64,000 bases of DNA from Mytilisepta virgata (Eukaryota; Mollusca; Bivalvia; Mytilida; Mytilidae): positions 13,348,001 through 13,412,000 of the forward strand of contig CM051508.1 in NCBI GenBank assembly GCA_028015205.1, in the 5' to 3' direction. The notes under the pieces were generated by a model. The model was not told the origin of the DNA, ran no database searches, and was given only the letters and a program-made list of their open reading frames with translations. The translations under genes and the position numbers were made by a program. Positions 27,001-39,000 of the stretch are shown here, piece by piece (position 1 is the stretch's first letter; each line of letters begins with the position of its first letter).

Positions 27001-30000
27001 TCATTTTTGTCGCCAGTTTCAAATTTGTTCGTCAAGTCACCCTCCCTCTTTTGGAAGCATTCTGCCATACGTGATTGTTCTTTTATTCATTACTATTTGA
27101 AATAACATGGCCTGAAAAGTATTTTTGATGAAATGTTTTAATGACAGCTAAATTTCATCTGAAATTACCTTTATTTTGATGGCAAGCCTAATAAAACATC
27201 GATTGTTCCACATGTGTTTGTTGATGTTAAACCGAAAGTGACATCAAAATCTTTGAAGATTGGAAATTTTATGATATAATGCTTTTAAACACCTTTTAAA
27301 GGTGTTAAAAAGCATGCATAGTTAATTTCACGACTAATAAAATTACTTAATTAAAATTTGGATAATATAAATACTATCTTAGTGTATAAATTGAATTGTC
27401 CTCAGCATGTGCAAGTTATTGATTGTGTTTGTTTACTGTTGACACACCTGCTGTGTTTATTGGCCTGATGTAAACTGATCAATTATCATAGATAATTATA
27501 TAAAACTTACAAATGATGTTTCTTAGTCACCATTTAAAAATATTTTCACATAAGTGCCAGATTTAAAAAAAAAAAGATCCAAAATTTCTGTCGCCAGAAA
27601 TATCCCAACTGTAAAATTCTGTTGCCAGATTGAACAAAAAAATTGCATTTGGCGACATTGCCGAAGCCCAGGAATTATCTACACAGTGATGTAGAAAGGA
27701 AGTTCAGAAGTCAGGAATTATGTACACAGTGATGTAGACGGTAAGTTTATACTTACAGAAGTCATGAATTATCTACACACTGATGTATACAGTAAGTTCA
27801 GAAGTCAGGAATTATCTACACAGTGATGTAGACGGTATGTTTATGCTTACAGACGTCAGGAATTATCTACACACTGTTGTATACAGTAAGTTCATACTTA
27901 CAGAAGTTAGGAATTATCTACACAGTGATGTATACAGTAAATTCATACTTACAGAAGTCAGCAATTATCTACACAGTGATGTAGACAGTAAGTTCAGAAG
28001 TCAGGAATTATCTACACAGTGACGTAGACGGTATGTTCATACTTACAGAAGTCAGCAATTATCTACACAGTGACGTAGACGGTATGTTCATACTTACAGA
28101 AGTCAGGAATTATCTACACAGTGATGTAGACAGTAAGTTCAGAAGTCAGGAATTATCTTCACAGTGATGTAGACAGTAAGTACATACTTACAGAAGTCAG
28201 AAATTATCTACACAGTGATGTAGACAGTAAGTTCAGAAGTCAGGAATTATCTACACAGTGATGTAGACGGTATGTTCATACTTACAGAAGTCAGGAATTA
28301 TCTACACAGTGATGTAGACTGTAAGTTCATACTTACAGAAGTCAGGAATTATCTACACAGTGATGTATACAGTAAATTCATACTTACAGAAGTCAGGAAT
28401 TATCTACACAGTGATGTAGACAGTAAGTTCAGAAGTCAGGAATTATCTACACAGTGATGTAGACTGTAAGGTCAGAAGTCAGGAATTATCTACACAGTGA
28501 TGTAGACAGTAAGTTCAGAAGTCAGGAATTATCTACACAGTGATGTAGACTGTAAGTTCAGAAGTCAGGAATTATCTACACAGTGATGTATACAGTAAAT
28601 TCATACTTACAGAAGTCAGGAATTATCTACACAGTGATGTAGACAGTAAGTTCAGAAGTCAGGAATTATCTACACAGTGATGTAGACTGTAAGTTCAGAA
28701 GTCAGGAATTATCTACACAGTGATGTATACAGTAAATTCATACTTACAGAAGTCAGGAATTATCTACACAGTGATGTAGACAGTAAGTTCAGAAGTCAGG
28801 AATTATCTACACAGTGATGTAGACTGTAAGTTCAGAAGTCAGGAATTATCTACACAGTGATGTAGACAGTAAGTTCAGAAGTCAGGAATTATCTACACAG
28901 TGATGTAGACAGTAAGTTCAAATGTCAGGAATTATCTACACATTGATGTAGACTGTAAGTTTATACACAAAAGATCACCAAACACAAACAACAGAGTCGG
29001 AATAGTCTCACATTTTAGACACTTAGTACCATAATAACCCTTATTATTCGACACCCTGATTTTTCGACACTTTTGAAAATTCAAGGAAAATTATTTTTTG
29101 ACTCTTATTAGGGACTCGGCAGGATTTTTACGGTAGAATAAATGGTCAATACCTTTGTGTTATTAATAATAACATTCTCAATCTCTTTTGATATTTGTAG
29201 TTTATTCTGCAAACTAGTTTGACATAGTTTGGTGTAGGCTGTTACAATTGAAAACCTACACACAAACTGTGTCAAAGAAATTTGTTTTCTGTATCCCACA
29301 ATGCATTGGGATTTAATATCATATTCCTCTGGGTAAATGGTCTCAGTTGCTTACTGGAATAACCTCTCTTTAGCCCTTAAGATTACAGGGAGATAATTAG
29401 ATTTATAACATGATAGATGGCTATATAAACAAATATTTCTCATTCTCATTCCTGAAAGTTTCCAGAATTTGATGGTTTTTGGATTTTGACAAGTTTAGTC
29501 CATATATATTCCTTTTCATAATACTGATTTAAACCAGATTTCTGGATTTTGACACTGTGTAAGTAAAAAAAAAAACTCATCAACCATAAATATTAAATAA
29601 AAACAAACAAAAAGCCAAGAAAATGTAGCTGGTTAAAGTATTGAACAGGCTGCTATTTTTGTGATTAATCAAAACTGCCAAGTTTCTCAAACTAAAGATT
29701 CTCTACATCAAACAGAAAGAACATTCCATAAGCATGAATAGCACACACACACAAAAAGATATGCTAGTGGGTGGTTAATTGTTTTGCCTATGCCTTGTGA
29801 TTGCAGAATGATTATTTTGTCACAGTGTTGAACAGGCTAGTATTTTTATGCCTGCACAAAACTGTGCCAAGTTGTTCAGACTGCATATTCTCTAGATAAA
29901 AAAGAATTAATAGTTGTGGACTTTTAAGAATGAAAAATTAAAGAAAAAGCAGGTAGTTTTTTTTTTTTTCAAAGTTCTGTCTTATTATTTATTTTAATTA

Positions 30001-33000
30001 ACTATATATTCTAAGGCAGTCCTGTTAAGATGCAAAAAATAATGGATATATAGCTTGGTAAGACTTGTAATTATTCCATTGGAGGGTTTGACAGCTGTTT
30101 TGTCATTTCAGAATGACTAAGTCGTCACAGTATTGAACAGGCTAGCATTTTTATGCCTGCTCAAAATTGTGCCAATTAAGTCAGCCTGCAAAGTCTTATG
30201 CTTCAGAAGATAAAGGTTGCAATGAAACTGTTCATGGAAACACTGGTATTTTTTCTAGACCATATATTTTTTCTTTTCAAAACAAAAGCAAAAATAGTAT
30301 AATTGGTTAGAGCTGGTACAAAATTTTACTTACTCAGACAAAAAAAAAAAACCAAAATTGTGTTAAAGTTTCAAATTATTTAAAATTTTTAAATGATATA
30401 TTCTGACAATGGAACAGTCTTCTAGTAGGTCCAACTTGTCCCCCTCACAACTCTGTAAATCCTGAGGATAAATTTTGTTTTAAAAGAAATTTATTTTTAA
30501 AAAAAACATTCCATTTTGTAGTTTTTCTGTTTTTGCAGTATTCCTGATGTGTCACAATGTTGAATAGGCTTTCAGTTTTATGCCTGCACAAAATCGTGCC
30601 AAGTCAGTTAAACTGCTAGTTCTATGTAGATCATAAAGACATCTACCTAAAAAAGAAATTGAAATACAAATATTATATTGCATTAGCATAATATGGTGCA
30701 CAGTGCTTGAATAAAGTAGTTAGTGCAGTTTGTTTGAATCAGAGAAATCATGAAATACGTTTGTATGACTTTGAAGAAATTCTGTAGAACATTCAGTAAA
30801 ATTCTTGGATTAGTTTATATAGCTTTCAAGAGATTCTGTAGGACATACATGGATGTGTCCATTGAAATTAATGGGTTAGTTTGTATAACTTCCAAGAAAT
30901 TGTTTAGGATATACCTGTCGAGGAAAACTGTTCTGTCAGTGCAGAATGACTAAGTTGCCACAGTATTGAACAGGCTAGTATTTTTATGCCTGCACAAAGG
31001 CGTGCCAATTTAGTCAGACTACGTATTCATGTGCAAATCATAATATATATAATAGTCGTTCATTGGGATATTTCACCAGATTTTTTTTTCAAATCAATGC
31101 AAAATGACTGTGTTGCCACAATGTTGAACAGGCCAGTAAATTTATGCCTGCACAAAATTGTGCCAAGTAAGTCATTTTACCAAGTCCTATGTAGAACATG
31201 GAGTAAGGTACATTGTAATTTACTTTTTTTTTTAAATGCAGTAAATATCTGGATAGATGTAGTGAAAAAAAGAAGAAGTATGAACTATTAAAGTATTTAC
31301 TTGATGGTGAATTACTGTCGAAGATTTTCACCTGTAGTTTACCACAATACAGCACAGACAGTAAATTTTAGTCCGTGCATATATTGTGCCAAACCATGTG
31401 TAAAAAATGTCGTCTGCAACAACAACTAACGCATGAAACAGTTACAATTATTCAGTGAGTTAAGAATAGTAGCAGCATACTACCACATGATATAAACTGA
31501 CAAAGATAGTCAAATAAACAGATATGCACATAAACAGATAAACAGATATGCACATAAACAGATAAACAGACAAGCACATAAACAGATAGATAGATAGATA
31601 TGCACATAAACAGATAAACAGATCTGCACATAAACAGATACACAGATATGCACATAAACAGATATGTACATAAACAGATAAACAGATATGCACAGATAAA
31701 CAGATATGCACTTAAACAGACAAATGCTCAGATAAACTGAGATATTCATGAATAAAGCGACAGAATAAACAGAAATATAGATATAAACCATTAGAATTAT
31801 TTGACATAAACGGGTATAAAGTTCCTCCATAAAAAGATGTTAAGATGAACAGATAGTCAAAGATACACGTTTATGTTAACAGGAACATACACATATATGT
31901 TAACAGAAAGATACACGTATATGTTAACAGAAAGATACACGTATATGTTAACAGAAAGATACACGTATATGTTAACAGAAAGATACACGTATATGCTAAC
32001 AGAAAGATACACGTATATGTTAACAGAAAGATACACATATATGTTAACAGAAAGATATACTTACATGTTAACAGATACACTTGCCAAATATAAAAAAAAC
32101 AGTTATTTGCAAAAATAAGAGATATTTACAGAAGAGAAATATATTCACATCTACAGAAATTTTTGATACCCTTGAATTTCACACAAATTAATTTTTCTCA
32201 CTTAAACCCTCAATGAAATTTGCATAAACAGAAATGTTCACAGTATATTGAAAATAAAATGTGGTGAATGCATTGTAAGAGCAAAATGACTATTTTGTCA
32301 CTGAGTTGAACAGGCTAGTATTTTTATGCCTGCACAAAACCGTGCCAATTTAGTCAGATTGCAAATTCGTCAGATTCTAAATAAAGAATAGTTATCTACT
32401 TTGAATATTAAAAATAAAATAAATGCAGGTACTAAGTTAAAAGTAGAAACAGTTGTTGCCTACGTAGACAGATATTTTTGCTGAAATAAACAAAATTATT
32501 ATATTTAGTTTCAATCATTTTGGGAACAATTGCATTAAAGTGTAAATATTGTCATGTTGTAAAATTTTCTCAGAACATGAAAAGCACACATTTGCCCAGA
32601 CGGCTGCAGTTGTATGCCTGCACAAAAATGTGCCAATCAAATTCTGGAAATCTCATCTTTTGGCCAATCATGTTACTGATCAGAATTTTTTGCATAGTAT
32701 AAATTGTAAAATTTAAGACCACACTAGTTCTGTCTTTTAAAGTAGATCTTGTGTGTATGCCTTTTAAATAAGATCCACTTACACATTCAAGAATTTCAAA
32801 ATTTACATTTGAGCACAAAAAATATTGGTTGACAAAAACTTCTGTGCATTTTCCAACAGTTTTAAATTGTAAATAATTATAATGGTAATTTTTGGTGTAA
32901 ATAAATTAACCATAGCAAAAACTATTTTAAAATATCAAGAATTAAAATAATTGACAAAATATAATATAATTAATTAACAATGGTGCACTATAACAAGAAA

Positions 33001-36000
33001 TAATAATTTATTAAATTAATTTTGAAAAATATTGACTTAACTCATATACATGTGATTGGATATATTAACAAAATGTTGAAAATATTTTATGTATAGTCTT
33101 TTCTGTACAAAATTTCCTTTATATTACAAAATCTTCTTATTTTCTTACCTTTCAGATTTTTTCCCAAATTGTTGTCCTCAAATTACTGTTTACCTGATTC
33201 AGGTAGTTTTTGATACTGACCTAAAGTAGCCAGGGAATTTATATAATATTGCAGGGTGTTTTTCACTGATCATGTCAGAATCACTCACAAGTCATCAAAA
33301 CTCTTTAATTATCAGAGTATACCCATTGGCAGTTAAGTCTTCGGGAGAAAAGGTATTACAAACACTGTGATTAATTTGTAAACAGTATTGTTTTTCTGTT
33401 AATTGCAGGTAATAGGTGTTTTAATTGGGAGTTTATGTCAAGTTTTTATCAGAGTATTTCACACTTAAGAAATATCGAATTTTATGCAGAGCAAAACTTG
33501 ATTTTAAATATATAATTGTATGTAATTATTTGAATAAAATACTAGAAAGAATGATGATTGAGGCTATTAAAGAAAAAAATAATTTTATTATTCCTCATAA
33601 TTTAAGAAAATGTATTTGCATATAAAAAGGAAAGAATTTATCTTGAAAAGTTTTTTTATACTACAAACTAAAAAAAATTGATAGAAAAGTTTCAGAAAAT
33701 TCAAGTCTTATTAAAATTGTTTAAAAAAATTAATATACAGAAATGTTCTATTATAGACAAATATTATTTCAAATTTGCTAAAAGAAAAAAAATACAGAAA
33801 ATGCAAATATGGAAATGTCGTTACTAAATGAATTATGATGATCTTGTTGTTTTATAAGATACAAAAATTTCCTAAATAAAAATTTGACAAATATAAGTTA
33901 TTGTTTCTTGTTTAAAAAAGTGCAAAAATCAATATTTCTTGACAAATATTTTAACCTATTGATGAGAACACAAATTCTATTAAATAAAAAGAAGCAAGCT
34001 AAGTAAAACAGTATAAGTACATTTAATAAGGTACATGTAGCTAGTTGCTTGAAAAGACGGTGAAAAAAATAAAATGAAAACCATTTTTAGTTCCCAATTT
34101 TTGAGTTAGTAAAGTCTTTAATATTGATTAAGGAATACATCATTTTAATGCTATTAGCTCAATATCTTTATTCTCATAACCATATACATAGGTACAGAGA
34201 CATTATACAAAACACATAACACATATACAATATATATATGTACAAAGATTATAAGAGAATTAAGGTAGGTATAGATAATTATAAATATATAAGTTAGCCG
34301 GGAGGACTCACTCTTTTGTTTATAATTCTAATAAATTTACACAATTTTATAAGTTTTTGTTTATTTCTAGTAGACATTATCTCTTTAAAATATAAAATAT
34401 TTGGCCTAACAGTCAGTCTGTTCTCGATGTATAGCTTTCTTTCAAAGGAAAAATGTTTACATGATAAAATATAATGAAACTCATCGCCAACATCAGAATT
34501 ACATAATTCGCATTTTCTGTTTTGGCGATCTATATTTTGCCATCTACCACTTTCAATAGGAAGTTTATGATTTACTGTTCTGAATTTAATAAATGTTAAA
34601 AAATCTCTCTCTTCAAGTATATAGTAAAAAGTTTATAATTTACAGCCTTCGAACAATTTTGGAGATCATCATGCCATTTCTGTTTGAATTGATCGCACAA
34701 ACTCAATTTCACTCTATTTTTGAGCCAGTTTTCACTAATAAAAAGTTGTGAATCCCATACATTTGTCAGTCCACATTCATCAAAAATACCTTTTACATAC
34801 ATTAACCATTTAAAATTAACGTTCTGCATATTCGACAAATAATACATACATCTGTACATAATATTACACAATTTTGATTCTTTGCCCATGACTAGTTTAC
34901 ACCAATAAGATACCATTCTCTGTTTTACATAAATACTGAGTGGGAAACGCCCTAATTCCCCATAGACCATACAATTCGGAGTGGATGATTTCAAATTTAA
35001 CAATAATTTACAAAATCTCAAATGCACCTTTTCTATTAGACTAAAATCGCTAAACCCCCATAATTCAGACCCGTACAGAAGAATCGGTATGACAACTTTA
35101 TCAAATAAATCTAACTGACATGAAACTGTAAGTCTATGATATTTCCCTCTTTTTAGAATTTCATACATAGCCCGTGTCCCTTTATCAGCCTGTGCTTTAA
35201 TAGATCTCTTAAAGTTTCCTGTCCTGGTTAGAAGAATACCCAAGTAATTAAATTCGCATACAATTTCGATATTTACCCCATCAAATGTAAATTGTAAATT
35301 ATTCGGCAGCCTTCCTGCCGAAAAGCATATTATCTTGGTTTTTCCCACATTAACCTTTAATTTCCAAATTATACAGTACTGCTGGAAGAGATCTAACTGA
35401 TTTTGAAGCCAATCAGGGGATTCAGACATTAAAACTGTATCGTCTGCATATAATAAAACAAATATTTTAAGATAGATACCCAAAGTGTTGTCAAGTTCAT
35501 CTGTAATAGTAGAGAGAGCTGTACTATTTTGACTATCCAGAAACTCTTCTAGATCATTTAGAAAAAGGGCAAAAAGAAAGGGTGACATATTTTCACCTTG
35601 CCGTACACCATTATCACAAGGGAAATAATCTGATTTACTATTATTATATACAATATTTGATTTAATATCTTTATACATATTTTGTACAACATTAAGCATT
35701 TTTCCATTTATGTTATTTAAAAGCAACTTATAGCTTAAAAGTTGATAATTAGTTTCAGTTATTAACAAAATATATATGTTTATACAATCAGTTTACTTTG
35801 TATACATAACAAGAAAAATAAATGGAAATGGTGAGCTGTCAAAAGGGGCATAAAACGACTAAAATGTATGAAATACACAAGTCGAACAAAACCAAATATA
35901 AAATCGTTAAAAAAACAAACTAAAAAGTTAAAAATACCCAATGTTTCGACCAATATGGTCTTTATCACACGCATGTAAAAAATAAAAATAAAAGGTGTTG

Positions 36001-39000
36001 ACTCTTTGAAACCCAGAGCAAGACTGAGTCCGTACATAAAATGTAAACAAAAACAAAAAATTATTTGACGTGGGTGTCGATCAGTAAACGTGCTTCATAG
36101 AAAATACATAAATGGCAAGGTAGATAGTAAAACTATATAGTAAAAATAAGTAAAATAATATATTTGATGTTATGATTTGGAAGACGTACATTTTATTTTC
36201 ATACATTTTAGTCGTTTTATGCCCCTTTTGACAGCTCACCATTTCCATTTATTTTTCTTGTTATCTATTGTCGCATGAGCTGTTTGCAACATACATAGTA
36301 CTTTGTATACAGGGGCACTTGACAAACATTACTAACTAGTGAAAATATATATTGGTAATTCACCTTGTGTTTATTAAATAGGAAGGCGTAGCCCGACGAT
36401 TTAATAAACTTGAGGTGAATTACCAAGTTATTCTATGCTCAACATTGTCCTTGAGTTATCATCAAATGTGAATTTTAGTTCACATCACCCATGATAGTAA
36501 TGGATTCCAGAGATTTAATTTAATATATCTGCAAACATTTGTGTGTAAAACGAATTTTAACAATGGCCTAACAGGTCTGTATCATTTTTCTGTCATCATT
36601 TTATTAGTCTATTGATAACAAATTTGTTGACAAAACTTAAAGGAAAATTAGTTAGTAATTCCACTATGAAAACATCTGTCAGTTTTCTGGCTGTGTTCGC
36701 TGTCGATTGGCTACAAGACATAATTCTACCTCATTAATATGAATATCATAGAATAAGTGCTATAATATCTGAATGGTGTTAATGATAATCTTTAAATTTT
36801 TTTTTTTTGTTTGTTTACTTTTAGTAAGAAGAGGTGATGTTTTATCAGCATGGTGTGGTATCAGACCATTAGTCATGGACCCAAACAAAAAGGATACTCA
36901 GTCCGTAGCTAGAAATCATATCATAGAAGTGTCTGAGAATAATCTTATTACCATAGCAGGTAGGCGCCGTATAGGTGGATTTATTTAGTGTGGTGTCAGT
37001 TTATCGCTTATTTTAGTGTTTGATTGAAATTTTCCAAAATGTATTGCTATTAATAATTTGTATTTCATAATGATCCTGCATAATATGTACATGTATTTAG
37101 CAGATTTTTGAAATTCGAAATTTGAAATTTTACGCAGGCCAAAATAACCTATTATATGGTACTACAAATTCAGCGACAGATAGAATCCAAACATACTAGG
37201 GTCTAAGATTATAAAAAAAAATCACTAAAGATCCAGAATATACACAATTTTAATAATGATTATAAGTATGTAAAGTAGTCTGTAAAGATTGTTTGTTTGT
37301 TTGTTTAGTTGGGGCTTTTATGCCCTTTTCAGCACATTTGGCTATTTCGCTGCAGCCAGTTTTATTGGTGGAGGAAGCCGGAGTACCCGGAGAGAACCAC
37401 GACCTTCGGTAGGAAAATTGGCAATCCTTGTCAATTAAGATCAGTCGAACACACCACGCAAGAGGTAAGATTCGAACTCCCTACATCAGCATTGACAGGC
37501 TAGTGATCATTAGTAGTCATGATGAACTACTCAGACTACTTGGCCAGCATTAAACAATAAGTAAGAAAAATACAGGTTCAGTCATAGCAGAGATTGTTCA
37601 TTGTGAGATTTTTCCAATTGAGATTATTGAATTTTGAAAATCTGACGTCTGACCTCAGTGTTAAACTTGACCTGTTTTTGCTTTGATATGTTTTGTCGGA
37701 TTAATCAAAATGCTGGTCTGTTAAACAAAATTTGCCTTAGAATTTTCTATTTTCAATTTCTGGTTTTATCAAATAGGTGGGAAATGGACAACATACAGAC
37801 ATATGGCTGAAGAAACTATTGACAAGGCAGTGGAAATTTGTGGTCTCCAACCAACGTCAAAATGTCGGACCAAAGGTCTCATGTTGGATGGAGCCCATGG
37901 ATGGACACCGACATTATTTATAAGACTGGTCCAAGATTTTGGACTGGAAAATGAGGTAAATAATACCGGTAGATGGTTTCAAATGATCTCATTGTAGTAT
38001 AACTATGGGTTTTATTGGTATACATATTTGAATATTTTGAAAGTTCTAATCAAAAATATTTTATGATAGATACATATCAAATGAATTGGACAACAGGCTA
38101 TGCAAGTCCTGTCCATGAAACAAGATGGATAAACAAAATATAAAAGAATATAAACAAATACAAAACCATTTAGCATTTAACCTAATGTAAGAATTTAATG
38201 AGCTTAGATCAATTATATAAGATATATTACAAATAGGTAAAACAATTTGTACCTTTGGACTGAATTAAAGTTCTATTTGAGCCAAACACTTGAGGAATAA
38301 GTATATAAGATCAGACATAAAAAAAAGCTGTTTTACAGGAAAACTCATTCAAAATATTAAATGCTGTAGTTATTGCATCCAAATATTTATTTGCAAAGTG
38401 GCACAATTCCTGAGGTATCTTGCAAAATGGCACAATTCCTGAGGTATCTTGCAAAGTGGCACAATTCCTGAGGTGTAAAGGGCAAAGGTTTCTGTCTCAG
38501 GTTAAACTTAAAATTTTTTTTATAGGTGGCCAAACATTTGGCAAGTACATATGGTGACAAGGCATTTAAAGTTGCCAAGTTGGCCACATTGACTGGAAAA
38601 CGATGGCCGGTCTCTGGCAAGAGATTACATGAAGAATTCCCATACATTGAGGCAGAAGTAAGGTTTGATTACACAATTATATAAAATGTTTTTAAATTAT
38701 GAATGGCCTTGGAGGTCATTGAACTCTCAGCACTGAAATCGTGAGTTTGAATTCAACTCATTGCAAAGGGTTGTTTGAATCTGACCAAAATTGACAAGGA
38801 TTGCTAGTTTTCCTGAAAAGGAGTACGGTACTCTGGCCTGCTACACCAAACTGAATTTCACAATTCAAAAGAATTTCCCTTAAAAGTGTAACATCCCTAA
38901 TAAACGATGAACAATTCTGTAATAATGAATTGCATGTCTTTTTCCCTGTAGGGTGTAACGTTGAGTATTAAATTATCTTTACATTGGAATTGTTGTGAAA

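Noticed and set aside
26245..28457. Short frames reading [17 protein letters not shown] repeats
   Set aside because: Translation of the exon-9-derived array. The similarity to GPD2 is real but comes from tandem duplication in the intron, not separate genes.
31452..31830. Minus-strand frames with [14 protein letters not shown] repeats
   Set aside because: Minisatellite translation; no supporting context.
35780..36037. 85-codon minus frame
   Set aside because: Starts inside and crosses the left arm of a TIR element; no motif.
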